Source of the DNA: Prevotella sp. E13-17
GTDB taxonomy: Bacteria; Bacteroidota; Bacteroidia; Bacteroidales; Bacteroidaceae
Direction of reading: 5' to 3'
NCBI RefSeq assembly: GCF_022024035.1
Contig: NZ_CP091787.1
Span: 1,736,001 to 1,800,000, forward strand
DNA length: 64,000 nucleotides
A program made the translations under genes and the position numbers. The notes under the pieces are model-generated. The model did no database searches. It had not been told where the DNA came from and saw nothing but the letters and a program-made list of their open reading frames with translations. Below, one piece after another: positions 1 through 8,308 of this stretch. Numbering within the stretch: position 1 is the first letter of the stretch; each line of letters starts with the position of its first letter.

Positions 1-890
1 TAGGATTGTTTTGCTTGCCCATAGGTCTTTGGGCGCAAGCTAAATGGAACGCCCGATATCAGCAATATATCAATCAATATAAAGATGTGGCTATTGAGCA
101 AATGCAGAAATATAAAATTCCTGCTTCTATCACTTTGGCTCAAGGACTGTTGGAATCGGGGGCTGGCAATAGCACTTTGGCTGTCAAAGCCAACAATCAT
201 TTTGGCATCAAATGTCATCACTGGACAGGTCCTACCATCTATAAAGATGATGATGCCCGCGGAGAGTGCTTCCGGGTCTATAAGAATGCTTTCGAGTCGT
301 ACGAAGATCACTCTGTGTTTCTGGTCACTGGTCAGCGCTATCGCGGTCTGTTCAGTCTGAAACCAACCGATTATCGGGGGTGGGCACGTGGGTTAAAGGC
401 GGCAGGCTATGCTACCAACCCTGTCTATGCCGACAAGTTGATAGAGATCATTCAGCTATACAAGCTCTATCAGTATGACACTGTGCGCCACTATGACAAG
501 TTTATGGCTGAGCGTGTGAAGGAACAATCGGTAGGCGGCCAGCCGTTGCACCTCATCACCATCTTCAACAAGAACTACTATATCATTGCCCGTCGAGGCG
601 ATACGTTCCGCTCTATTGGCAAGGAGATTGGCATTTCTTACAGGAAGATTGCCCGCTATAATGAGCGCGACAAGAACGATCGTTTGAATGAAGGCGAGAT
701 CGTCTGGCTGAAGAAAAAGCAACGTCGTGCACCCAAGGAATATAAGAATCGCTATCACTATGTGAAGAATGGCGAGTCGATGTATTCTATAGCCCAGACG
801 TATGGCATACGTGTGAAGTACCTCTACCAGATGAATGGTCTGTCGCCCGACTATAACATCCGTGTCGGTGATGCCTTAAAGTTGCGCTAA
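1..890 (+). CDS. Peptidoglycan glucosaminidase with two LysM domains (5' end outside window)
   Basis: This is a secreted cell-wall hydrolase that would cut N-acetylglucosamine linkages in peptidoglycan. The frame is open to the left edge, and the first visible residues (LFCLPIGLWAQA) look like the end of a signal peptide, so the true start lies upstream; the first usable start codon in the window is only a TTG at 6. Residues about 25-165 (counted from that TTG) match the GH73 glucosaminidase domain, with the probable catalytic Glu in LAQGLLESGAG and the FGIKCHHW segment. Two LysM peptidoglycan-binding repeats follow at about 192-240 and 249-294. Its last 15 bases overlap the convergent folK-like gene. 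Confidence 0.85.
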   Translation, partial: GLFCLPIGLWAQAKWNARYQQYINQYKDVAIEQMQKYKIPASITLAQGLLESGAGNSTLAVKANNHFGIKCHHWTGPTIYKDDDARGECFRVYKNAFESYEDHSVFLVTGQRYRGLFSLKPTDYRGWARGLKAAGYATNPVYADKLIEIIQLYKLYQYDTVRHYDKFMAERVKEQSVGGQPLHLITIFNKNYYIIARRGDTFRSIGKEIGISYRKIARYNERDKNDRLNEGEIVWLKKKQRRAPKEYKNRYHYVKNGESMYSIAQTYGIRVKYLYQMNGLSPDYNIRVGDALKLR

Positions 891-1244
891 CAGATCTTGC
901 ACGTAGGAGCGTTCCCAGTCTTTTTGGTGATAACGTTCGTCCCCATGCATCAGCAAATCAAGGTCAATGTTTACGATGCCCAACTTTCGGTCTTCGTCTG
1001 TGCGTCCTATTTGCTGTTCGATGGCTTTCAGTTGACTGTTCGTTTCTTCTGCACTAAGTGTCGTTTCAAAACGCGCCAACTGATTCACGTATTTATCCTT
1101 ACGTCTCGCATTGACAGGTTCAGTAAGGGTTTCTGCTGTGTATTTGATTTGAGAAAAAATCTGAGCGAGGCAGCATCGTGCCTCGTTCAGATTTTGTTTA
1201 GCATCATGATTGGATGCCAGTGAGATGATAACCGAATGCATCAT
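876..1244 (-). CDS. folK: Short 2-amino-4-hydroxy-6-hydroxymethyldihydropteridine pyrophosphokinase (HPPK-like)
   Basis: HPPK transfers pyrophosphate from ATP to the hydroxymethylpterin in folate synthesis. The N-terminal SLASN...NL.EA segment matches the HPPK opening, KYVNQLA matches the pterin-side segment, and IVNIDLDLLMHGD carries the two Asp residues (D94 and D96) that bind magnesium in the family. At 122 residues it is clearly shorter than the usual 160 or so and stops soon after the metal-binding loop. Two adjacent ATG codons (1244 and 1241) could start it. It lies 10 bases downstream of maeB on the same strand and overlaps the glucosaminidase gene by 15 bases. The family assignment is fairly firm; full activity is not certain. 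Confidence 0.75.
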   Translation of the reverse strand: MMHSVIISLASNHDAKQNLNEARCCLAQIFSQIKYTAETLTEPVNARRKDKYVNQLARFETTLSAEETNSQLKAIEQQIGRTDEDRKLGIVNIDLDLLMHGDERYHQKDWERSYVQDLLAQL

Positions 1245-1254
1245 TGACGCTATC

Positions 1255-3567
1255 TTATTTCTTTCGGTTGATATTCTTGGTCACCTTGTTCTTGACCTTG
1301 TCAACATAAGCATCGATGACGGCGATTGAGACAATGTTCACAACGTCGCGAACTGAAGCACCAAAGTCAATGAAATGGATAGGCTTGTTCAGCCCCATCT
1401 GTATAGGACCGATAATTTCCACGTCGGGATCCAGCTTCTGAAGCATCTTGTACGATGAACGAGCAGAAGTCAGGTTGGGGAATATCAGCGTGTTTACGTC
1501 CAGTCCTTTCAAGCGGGTGAAGGGGTATTGCTCATCGCGCAATTCCTTGTCGAGTGCAAAACCAATCTGCATCTCGCCGTCGATAGCCAAATCAGGATAC
1601 ATCTCCTGCATCTTTTCAGTGGCCACACGCACTTTTTGTGTACCTTCTGTCTGTGAAGAACCGAAGTTAGAGTGTGATATCATCGAGATAACAGGTTTCT
1701 CGTTGAAGAAGCGAACGGCGGTTGACATCAGGTTTGCAATGTCTGTCAGTGCCTCCGCATCGGGGTTCTCGTTCACCAGCGTGTCGCCGATGTAGAGTGT
1801 GCCACGAGGCGAGTTGATGATATGCATTGTGCCGAAGTGGTTGTATTCTGGACGAATGCCGATGACCTCCTTGGCCACTTTGATAGTGTTCGAGTATTTG
1901 GTGTAAAGTCCGGTGATGAAGGCATCAGCCTCGCCTGTCTCGACCATCATCATTCCGAAGTAGTTGCGCTCAAACATCTTGTCGTTAGCCTCCTGGAAGG
2001 TGTAGCCGTTGCGCTGCAGCTTATTGGTCAGTATCTTAGCATAACGCTCGCGACGCTCCTGCTCGCGGGGATGACGCAGGTTCACAATCTCGATACCTTC
2101 AAGGTTCAGGTCCATTTCCTTAGCCATCTTCTCGATAATCTCTTCGTTACCAAGCAGGATTGGCTGACAGATACCTTCGTTGTTGGCCTGCACTGCTGCT
2201 TTCAGCATGGTGGGGTGGATGGCTTCGGCAAACACCACGCGCTGTGGGTGTGAAGCAGCCGTCGCATAGAGATTCTGGGTGAGTTTTGTCTCCTGTCCGA
2301 GCATGACAGACAGAGAGTTCTTATACTCGTCCCAATCCTCAATGGTCTTGCGGGCAACGCCACTCTCGATAGCGGCCTTGGCTACTGCGGCACTCACCTC
2401 TGAGATTAGTCGTGGGTCAACAGGTTTGGGAATGAAGTAGTTGCGACCAAACTTCAGGTTATTCACCTTATACACATCGTTCACGACATCGGGTACAGGC
2501 TGCTTGGCCAAGTCAGCAATGGCATGCACGGCAGCCATCTTCATCTCCTCGTTGATGGCAGTGGCATGAACATCGAGCGCACCACGGAAGATATAAGGGA
2601 AGCCGATCACATTGTTGATCTGGTTGGGATAGTCCGTACGACCAGTAGCCATCAGCACATCCTTACGTGCTTCCATGGCTTCCTCGTAGGTGATTTCAGG
2701 GGTGGGGTTTGCCAATGCAAAGATGACGGGGTCTTTTGCCATTGAGCGAACCATATCCTGCGAGAGCACATTACCCTTCGACAGTCCAACAAATACATCA
2801 GCACCATTGACAGCTTCTGCCAGTGTGTGAATGTCTGTACGGGTGGTGGCAAAGAATTTCTTCTGCTCGTTCAGGTCAGTACGCTCGGTAGAGATGACAC
2901 CCTTTGAGTCGAGCATCACGATATTCTCTTTCTGTGCACCCAGCGCCATATATAATTTGGTACAAGAGATAGCGGCAGCACCGGCACCGTTCACCACTAT
3001 GCGTACTTTCTTGATATCTTTGCCATTCACCTCGAGGGCGTTCTTCAAACCGGCAGCAGAGATGATGGCTGTACCATGCTGGTCGTCGTGCATCACGGGA
3101 ATGTTCAAGGTCTTCTTCAGGCGTTCCTCGATATAGAAGCATTCGGGCGCCTTGATGTCCTCAAGGTTAATACCACCGAAGGTCGGGGCAATGCGTTCTA
3201 CGGCTTCGCAGAATTTCTCAGGATCTTTCTCGGCAACCTCAATGTCGAACACGTCAATGCCGCCATAGATCTTAAACAACAAGCCTTTACCTTCCATCAC
3301 TGGCTTTCCGCTCAGTGCACCGATGTCGCCCAGTCCGAGCACGGCGGTGCCATTCGATATAACAGCCACCAGATTGCCTTTATCCGTGTAGCGATAAGCT
3401 GCATCAGCGTCTTCCTGAATCTCTAAACAAGGGAAGGCTACGCCAGGTGAATAAGCCAGCGACAGATCGGTCTGGGTGCGATATGCCTTGGTAGGCTTGA
3501 CTTCAATCTTACCAGGTCTGCCGGTCTCGTGATATTCGAGTGCAGCCTCTTTCGTAATTTTTACCAT
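1255..3567 (-). CDS. maeB: Bifunctional malic enzyme / phosphotransacetylase-like protein
   Basis: The N-terminal half (about 1-410) is an oxidative-decarboxylating malate dehydrogenase, converting malate to pyruvate with reduction of NAD(P). It shows the [21 protein letters not shown] entry motif, metal ligands in [12 protein letters not shown] and [10 protein letters not shown], and a dinucleotide-binding VVNGAGAAA at 191-199. The C-terminal half (about 430-760) is a phosphate acetyl/butyryltransferase domain ([28 protein letters not shown]). In known MaeB enzymes that domain is usually regulatory, sensing acetyl-CoA, rather than catalytic. At 770 residues it is the normal length. A TAATTTTG -7 box lies at 3627-3634. 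Confidence 0.95.
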   Translation of the reverse strand: MVKITKEAALEYHETGRPGKIEVKPTKAYRTQTDLSLAYSPGVAFPCLEIQEDADAAYRYTDKGNLVAVISNGTAVLGLGDIGALSGKPVMEGKGLLFKIYGGIDVFDIEVAEKDPEKFCEAVERIAPTFGGINLEDIKAPECFYIEERLKKTLNIPVMHDDQHGTAIISAAGLKNALEVNGKDIKKVRIVVNGAGAAAISCTKLYMALGAQKENIVMLDSKGVISTERTDLNEQKKFFATTRTDIHTLAEAVNGADVFVGLSKGNVLSQDMVRSMAKDPVIFALANPTPEITYEEAMEARKDVLMATGRTDYPNQINNVIGFPYIFRGALDVHATAINEEMKMAAVHAIADLAKQPVPDVVNDVYKVNNLKFGRNYFIPKPVDPRLISEVSAAVAKAAIESGVARKTIEDWDEYKNSLSVMLGQETKLTQNLYATAASHPQRVVFAEAIHPTMLKAAVQANNEGICQPILLGNEEIIEKMAKEMDLNLEGIEIVNLRHPREQERRERYAKILTNKLQRNGYTFQEANDKMFERNYFGMMMVETGEADAFITGLYTKYSNTIKVAKEVIGIRPEYNHFGTMHIINSPRGTLYIGDTLVNENPDAEALTDIANLMSTAVRFFNEKPVISMISHSNFGSSQTEGTQKVRVATEKMQEMYPDLAIDGEMQIGFALDKELRDEQYPFTRLKGLDVNTLIFPNLTSARSSYKMLQKLDPDVEIIGPIQMGLNKPIHFIDFGASVRDVVNIVSIAVIDAYVDKVKNKVTKNINRKK

Positions 3568-3626
3568 AGAACTAATACTTTAATATTTTATGTTGGAATT
3601 GAATACAAACTTAATATTTCATGATG

Positions 3627-3634
3627 CAAAATTA
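3627..3634 (-). promoter_or_regulatory. -7 promoter box of maeB
   Basis: TAATTTTG on the minus strand fits the Bacteroidetes TAnnTTTG consensus, about 60 bases before the maeB start. No good TTTG -33 box was seen. Confidence 0.5.
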
Positions 3635-3676
3635 CTAAAATATCGTGGAAAAACGTTTTATTTTATCTTTTTTTTA

Positions 3677-3684
3677 TATCTTTG
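3677..3684 (+). promoter_or_regulatory. -7 promoter box of the TetR-type gene
   Basis: TATCTTTG matches TAnnTTTG and ends 18 bases before the ATG at 3703. The TTG inside this box is in frame with the gene and can be mistaken for a start codon. Confidence 0.6.
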
Positions 3685-3702
3685 CAGTCAAATTACATAA
3701 AT

Positions 3703-4323
3703 ATGCAAAGAATAAAGAGTATTTCGGAATATAGGAAGTCATTGCACGATATTGTTATCGAAGAATCGATGAAAGCTTTCGCCAAACACGGTATCCGTGC
3801 AGTGAAGATGGATGATGTGGCTCAGCGTCTGTCCATCTCCAAGCGTACTATCTACGAGATGTTTGGCAACAAGGAACAATTGTTGGTCGAAGTGCTCAAG
3901 ACGTATAAGGCGGCTAAAGAAGAAGAATTGAATGAGAAAGCTGCAAACTGTCAGAATGTGATAGAGTTGCTATTCTATGCATATTATCAAAAGATTAATA
4001 CTTTCAAGAAAACTAATCCTCTTTTTTATTCAGATTTGGTAAAATATCCATCTGTCATCGAACTTTTGGAGAAGGATAGGGAAAAGGCACATCAGAGTTA
4101 TCACGACTTTTTGAAGAGGGGTATCGCCGAAGGCATTTTCCGCAAGGATGTGAATATAGACCTCATTACTCGTCTGTTGGATTCGGTCACCTCTGCCATG
4201 ATGGATGATGAGCTTTACAGGAAGTATGCTATCGAGGATGTCTTCCGAAGCATTGCTTTCGTTTCCATACGTGGCATCTGCACGCACAAGGGGTTAGAAC
4301 TCTTTGACAAGACTGCCATTTGA
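3703..4323 (+). CDS. TetR/AcrR family transcriptional regulator
   Basis: This is a 206-residue DNA-binding regulator. The helix-turn-helix spans about residues 33-57 (VKMDDVAQRLSISKRTIYEMFGNKEQL), a textbook TetR recognition segment. The rest is a helical ligand-binding domain that is poorly conserved in this family, so the ligand cannot be told. The ATG at 3703 was chosen because the upstream in-frame TTG at 3682 lies inside the promoter box. It is divergent from maeB and convergent with the porin gene. No operator palindrome was identified, so its targets are unknown. Confidence 0.88.
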   Translation: MQRIKSISEYRKSLHDIVIEESMKAFAKHGIRAVKMDDVAQRLSISKRTIYEMFGNKEQLLVEVLKTYKAAKEEELNEKAANCQNVIELLFYAYYQKINTFKKTNPLFYSDLVKYPSVIELLEKDREKAHQSYHDFLKRGIAEGIFRKDVNIDLITRLLDSVTSAMMDDELYRKYAIEDVFRSIAFVSIRGICTHKGLELFDKTAI

Positions 4324-4395
4324 TGCTTTTTTTCTATCAAGTGCAATTAACTCACCCAAGTGAGACTTTCTGCAAACCAAAGTGGAACTTTCAGT

Positions 4396-6702
4396 TTAGT
4401 TAAAGAAGTTCCATGAGATGCCAAAGTGGATGACTTGCGTGTTCATCGGATAGTGAGGCACCAAGAAAGCTTTCTTCGAGAGGGCATTGCCCGCCACGTT
4501 TTGCATCATAACAAAGAAGCGAGCATGCTTCAGGTGCATGTTGGCATAGACATCCACAAATGGAAACTCGCCCAACTCAACTCGACTGGCGGTATTCTCC
4601 TGTATGGCAAAGCTGTTCAACTGAGGTAAGAAGTCGGGCGCCTCGTATTTGGTGAACCATGTGGCGGAGCCTCCCAACTCTACGCGCAGCACGCGCGCCA
4701 CCATAAATTTCACGTAGAGATTAGAGAAAATGTTCAGTGTGGGCAGTGGCAACACCTGCTTGTTGCTCGTCATCTGATAGGTCACCACGTTATCCCAGTG
4801 CAGCGGTCCGACCTTGAACTTCTGATCCAGTTGCGCCATCATCAGGTGCACGTTGCCTGTATGTTGGCGGAATCCGGCATCTAGTCCTTTCACAATCCCG
4901 TCTTCGCGTGTGTAGCTCATACCCAGATAGGTGTAGTTCTGAATTTCCTCTACTGCCACACGCAGCATCGTGTTGGTTTTGCCATAACTGAAAGCGCCTT
5001 CTATGCGTGTGCGTGTTTCCTTGTCTAAAGTGTTTTCCCACCACAAATGCTTCGAGTGGTAGTTGCGCTGATAGAAGGTTGGGGCCAGTCGGTAGAAATA
5101 GCCCTTCATCTGCAGTCTGACAGTGTCGCCCAGCAGACGGAAGTTCACGTCGGCCTGAGCATCAAACTTCAACTGTCCGGCATCCTCGCCAGCCACCCAA
5201 GTCTCAGCCACCAGGTCATAGTGCAGTGTGTGGCCCAGCTGCTTCTGCAGTTGTCCGCCCAGCGAGATGTTGTGTTCTGTATATCTTTCCAGCAACGCAT
5301 TGTTGTTGCCCGATGTCAAGGGCATGTCAAAGCGACGCACCTCGTGTGAGGCAAACGCCTTGATGCCTGCCGGCGCATATTTGTTGAAGCCCTCCATCAG
5401 CGCCAGCGCCAGAGTGTTTTTCACGTCCAGATATTTTGTTTTGTCGTAGATCGAGTCACCGGGTGTGCCGCCATAGAACGTATTATAAAAGGTGTTGGCA
5501 TAGTAACCCTCCGGCGTAGCGTTAGCCATATAGACTCGTTCGTGGGCATTTACCTCAGCGGTGTGTATCAGACTTGTCACGGGCACAAACTCACGTTTCA
5601 TCAGTTTTTCCAGCGAGTCTTTCTGCGCCTGCAGTGCCAGCAAACTGTCGGCCATCTCCTTTGAGTCCACGCGGATGCGGGTGGTGTCGGCGGTCAACGG
5701 TTCTTTGGTGGGCTGAGGTTCATTGCCAGCAATGGCGGCATGGTCGGGGCGCCCCGTGGGTTGCGGCAAAAACTGCCTGCTGTCCTCCCGCTCTTTTTTC
5801 TGTTTAGTTTTAGCAGCGAACTGCCGTGCCTTGATTTCCTCGCTGGTCATCTTCACCTTGCGGTAGAAGCCCAAGCTGTAGTGATGGGTCAAGAAGAGGT
5901 GATGGTGGTGATTGCGATTCCAGTTGCGTTCCAGGATGGTGGGTATTTCGTTAGAGGAAAACGACTCTGTGAACAGTTCGGGGTGGGTCACATAGTCATC
6001 CTTGCTGATACCTCCGTTCTCGCTGGCTTTCTGATGGTTGGTGCTAAAAAGCAGGTGCAGCTGGTATTGGTCGGCCAAATGCGAGAGTGAGAACGTCGCC
6101 CCCAGATGCGATGTACTTTGATTCTGGAAGTATCCTCGAGCATAGGCATAGTCGATATCGAATCCCAGTCCTGTGTGCTTGCCTGCATTGACGGCAAAGC
6201 GCGCCCCCAGATGATCCTCACCATTCAGTTTGTCGCCACAGTTGTCATAGGTCAGATTCGTGATGGGCGACAGCGTGTTGGTGAAGTGCCACTCGTCGGG
6301 CGCTTTCAGCACCTGACTGTAGGCATCCGTAAACAGTGACTGTGTGCTCAGCTTGCGATCCATCACGATACGTGTCTGCCGGGCAGAGTAGTTGTTGCCC
6401 AGCGTGTTGTATTGCCCAGTCATGCCGGCCCCCAGTGTGCTCTGTGGAAAGAGGTAGGGCAGGGTGTCCACCTCCGCCTTGTGCATGTCGCCAAAGCGGC
6501 GATCCACCGTCCATACATAGATACCCTTAGGCACCACCTTCGATTTCTTCGTGGTGTCTTTGTTGTGGGGGTTGAAGTTGCGGTTGGCCTCGTTGCGTGG
6601 CGTCACATTACCGTATTCGTCAATCTCATTATAATCTTGAGCCCACGCACCGAGTGTTACTGTTGCAAGGAGTGATATGATGGAAAGCTGCCTAATGATC
6701 AT
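4396..6702 (-). CDS. Putative outer-membrane porin (Porin_10 type)
   Basis: A 768-residue outer-membrane beta-barrel protein. It begins with a signal peptide (MIIRQLSIISLLATVTLGAWA, cut before QDYNE) and continues with the Bacteroidetes putative-porin pattern: VWTVDRRFGD, TLPYLFPQST, then many alternating aromatic strands ending in HFGISWNFFN, a typical barrel terminus. A charged, Gln/Lys-rich stretch at about 290-375 interrupts the strand pattern and is probably a loop or periplasmic insertion. It is the last gene of an operon with the small membrane protein and the DUF4468 protein. The substrate is unknown. Confidence 0.8.
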   Translation of the reverse strand: MIIRQLSIISLLATVTLGAWAQDYNEIDEYGNVTPRNEANRNFNPHNKDTTKKSKVVPKGIYVWTVDRRFGDMHKAEVDTLPYLFPQSTLGAGMTGQYNTLGNNYSARQTRIVMDRKLSTQSLFTDAYSQVLKAPDEWHFTNTLSPITNLTYDNCGDKLNGEDHLGARFAVNAGKHTGLGFDIDYAYARGYFQNQSTSHLGATFSLSHLADQYQLHLLFSTNHQKASENGGISKDDYVTHPELFTESFSSNEIPTILERNWNRNHHHHLFLTHHYSLGFYRKVKMTSEEIKARQFAAKTKQKKEREDSRQFLPQPTGRPDHAAIAGNEPQPTKEPLTADTTRIRVDSKEMADSLLALQAQKDSLEKLMKREFVPVTSLIHTAEVNAHERVYMANATPEGYYANTFYNTFYGGTPGDSIYDKTKYLDVKNTLALALMEGFNKYAPAGIKAFASHEVRRFDMPLTSGNNNALLERYTEHNISLGGQLQKQLGHTLHYDLVAETWVAGEDAGQLKFDAQADVNFRLLGDTVRLQMKGYFYRLAPTFYQRNYHSKHLWWENTLDKETRTRIEGAFSYGKTNTMLRVAVEEIQNYTYLGMSYTREDGIVKGLDAGFRQHTGNVHLMMAQLDQKFKVGPLHWDNVVTYQMTSNKQVLPLPTLNIFSNLYVKFMVARVLRVELGGSATWFTKYEAPDFLPQLNSFAIQENTASRVELGEFPFVDVYANMHLKHARFFVMMQNVAGNALSKKAFLVPHYPMNTQVIHFGISWNFFN

Positions 6703-6740
6703 TGGTCTGTGTCAGAGGGGTGTTGTTCTGCTTAGGTGTA

Positions 6741-6965
6741 TCAAAGTTTCAACAGTCTGAGTGTCAGTTCTATGAACTTAAACACACTGGCGACTATTAA
6801 AATCCAAAAAGCAATCTGATGGTCAATCACAAAGTATAATCCCATGCCGATGATTGCAATTAGCATGAAAGCGATGTTCAGCCACATGCGCAGGCGGCGC
6901 ATCTTGCCTGTATCGCGAAAGGGTTCCAGATTGTGACGACGGGGATGTTTTACCTGTTCTTCCAT
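6741..6965 (-). CDS. Small two-helix membrane protein of unknown function
   Basis: A 74-residue protein with a basic N-terminus (residues 1-25, rich in Arg, His and Lys) and two hydrophobic segments at about 27-47 and 50-70. The pattern suggests a small inner-membrane protein with its N-terminus in the cytoplasm. It starts 11 bases after the DUF4468 gene and lies 38 bases before the porin gene, so the three are probably co-transcribed. No functional motif was recognised. Confidence 0.65.
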   Translation of the reverse strand: MEEQVKHPRRHNLEPFRDTGKMRRLRMWLNIAFMLIAIIGMGLYFVIDHQIAFWILIVASVFKFIELTLRLLKL

Positions 6966-6976
6966 GATGGTCTGTC

Positions 6977-7588
6977 TTACTTCTTCAGTTCTTTCTCAAT
7001 CATACGAAATAGATAGTCCTTGCGGTCGATGGTCTTTTTGCGGAACTTACCGCTGACGCGTGCCAGCTTGGTCTGCTTCTTGTTCAGTCCGTAGCGATCA
7101 GTAATCCACTCTTCTGCCTTGTAGGTCAGCGGTGTACGCTCTTCGTCGTAGATGTAGAAGATGCGATTCATGGACAAATGCACTTCGCCGTCATTGCAGT
7201 CGGCCACAAGGTTGTAGTACAGACGTGTGCGGTCGAGTATCAGTGGTTTGTTCTTGAACACTAGCCACTCCTGATAGCTGCCAACCAGCAGTCCTTTGTC
7301 AGGCTCGGTCGTTGTGATCGTGCTGTTCTCCAGTTGTCCAGCCTCCTTGGTCATGGCTGTCATCACTCGCTGCATGATGCCAAATAGCTCGGTGCGGTTC
7401 TTTCCAGGAACCTTGATGGTTGTTTCAAACACCACGCGTCCGTTCTTTTCGGGCACAGCACCCACTAAGTATTTTGCATCCTGAACAGTCTTTTCGCTTG
7501 CTGTTACCTGCTCCCACGTGTTATCTTGTGCCTGCACGTTGGCTGTCATCGTCAGTGCCAGGGTTATTGCCGTGATGATCTGTTTCAT
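6977..7588 (-). CDS. Secreted DUF4468-type protein
   Basis: A 203-residue exported protein. The signal peptide is MKQIITAITLALTMTANVQAQ, and the mature part resembles the DUF4468 family of Bacteroidetes (a domain with a TBP-like fold and no known activity): V.FETTIKVPGKNRTELFGIMQRV and LLVGSYQEWLVFK...LYYNLVADCNDGEVHLSMNRI. The ATG at 7588 was preferred over an upstream start because it gives a clean signal peptide and lies after the promoter at 7624-7655. It leads the operon that ends with the porin. Confidence 0.75.
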   Translation of the reverse strand: MKQIITAITLALTMTANVQAQDNTWEQVTASEKTVQDAKYLVGAVPEKNGRVVFETTIKVPGKNRTELFGIMQRVMTAMTKEAGQLENSTITTTEPDKGLLVGSYQEWLVFKNKPLILDRTRLYYNLVADCNDGEVHLSMNRIFYIYDEERTPLTYKAEEWITDRYGLNKKQTKLARVSGKFRKKTIDRKDYLFRMIEKELKK

Positions 7589-7623
7589 TACTTCGTCAAT
7601 CTTGTTTTTAATGTTTACGGCGG

Positions 7624-7655
7624 CAAAATTACAATTAATTTCCCATATAACCAAA
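7624..7655 (-). promoter_or_regulatory. Promoter of the DUF4468-porin operon
   Basis: On the minus strand a TTTG -33 box (7652-7655) and TAATTTTG -7 box (7624-7631) are separated by 20 bases, the expected Bacteroidetes geometry. Confidence 0.7.
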
Positions 7656-7684
7656 TCTATTCTGCGTGTTTCCTTTGTTAACAT

Positions 7685-7716
7685 GAAAAAAGCGACCCTT
7701 TTACGGGGCCGCTTTA
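7685..7716 (-). terminator. Terminator downstream of the smalltalk/HU genes
   Basis: A GC-rich hairpin (AAAGCG-CCC / GGG-CGCTTT with small mismatches) is followed on the minus strand by a run of Ts. It lies between the repeat cluster and the DUF4468 promoter, so it most likely ends transcription of the HU-HIG and smalltalk genes. Confidence 0.6.
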
Positions 7717-7734
7717 TAAAAGATTGAGGTATTC

Positions 7735-8018
7735 CTCCCCGAGGGGAGACTTAACCCCCTCCCTCGGGAGGGATGGGGAGGGGTTGTTGGATTGTTGGGG
7801 TGTATTGTGTTGTTTTCCTCCCCTCCCATGTAGGGGAGGGGTCGGGGGTGGGGTCAGTGTTGTTCTAACTGCCAATGGAGATACAGACCCCACCCCTGCC
7901 CCTCCCCTTGAAGGGAGGGGAGTGCCTACGGAGTCCTCGGATTTTCAACCACCCCCCCCTCTAAATCTCCCCGAGGGGAGACTTAACCCCCTCCCCTTGG
8001 GAGGGATGGGGAGGGGTT
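7735..8018. repeat. GC-rich intergenic repeat cluster
   Basis: This gene-free stretch (within 7589-8016) holds two nearly identical copies of a 51-52 base unit at 7735-7785 and 7967-8018, each containing the short palindrome CTCCCCGAGGGGAG. Between them are two further purine/pyrimidine-skewed palindromic blocks in opposite orientation (about 7815-7858 and 7886-7922). A related copy lies at about 8263-8301. Such blocks are scattered in Bacteroidetes genomes and produce spurious Pro/Gly/Arg-rich reading frames. The second copy runs into the stop codon of the smalltalk gene. Confidence 0.8.
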
Positions 8019-8118
8019 AATTCATACAACTTGCCACGCCGAGGCTGGTGGCGATTGCCGTGAGCACGGCGATGATGGTTTGCACGATAAATTTCCAAGT
8101 TTCAATTTTGTTTTTCAT
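8017..8118 (-). CDS. Smalltalk family micropeptide
   Basis: A 33-residue protein starting MKNKIETWKFIVQTIIAV and ending in GVASCMN. The length, the charged MKNK.ETWK start, the single hydrophobic helix (about 10-30, with TAIATSLGV) and the C-terminal Cys match the 'smalltalk protein' family of Bacteroidetes. In that lineage it usually sits between a HU-like gene and an N-acetylmuramoyl-L-alanine amidase. Here the HU-HIG gene is upstream on the same strand, but no amidase follows: a repeat cluster begins at the stop codon. The Cys could be a lipid-attachment site, although the family's function is unknown. Confidence 0.8.
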   Translation of the reverse strand: MKNKIETWKFIVQTIIAVLTAIATSLGVASCMN

Positions 8119-8165
8119 GGTAAAAAGAATTTAAATAAGTGAGAAGCAGTGCGCCTTTGGCGCAA

Positions 8166-8226
8166 GTTGAGAGTTCTTTCTGAGGAAAGCGAGCAAGCTC
8201 GAGCGGAGAACTGAGAACTGAGAGGT
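8166..8226. repeat. Heptamer-repeat hairpin with GC core (copy 1)
   Basis: 7-base units (GTTGAGA, GTTCTTT on the left; GAGAACT, GAGAACT, GAGAGGT on the right) flank a GC-rich core AAGCGAGCAAGCTCGAGCG at 8187-8205. The two sides are roughly complementary. The core resembles that of the element at 9533-9680. Small palindromes of the GCGCC-N3-GGCGC type flank it at about 8151 and 8231. Confidence 0.6.
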
Positions 8227-8308
8227 GTTGCGCCTACGGCGCAAACTCAACGATGAGAGTAAAAGCGCCCCTCCCTACAGGGAGGGGAACGGGGGTGGGT
8301 CTGTTTGT

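Noticed and set aside
3682..3702. Seven-codon upstream extension of the TetR gene from a TTG
   Set aside because: The TTG is part of the promoter -7 box TATCTTTG, so it is not in the message.
7724..8020. 98-codon plus-strand open frame rich in Pro, Gly and Arg
   Set aside because: It is made of the GC-rich palindromic repeats; similar frames arise wherever this repeat occurs. It has no promoter and no conserved domain.
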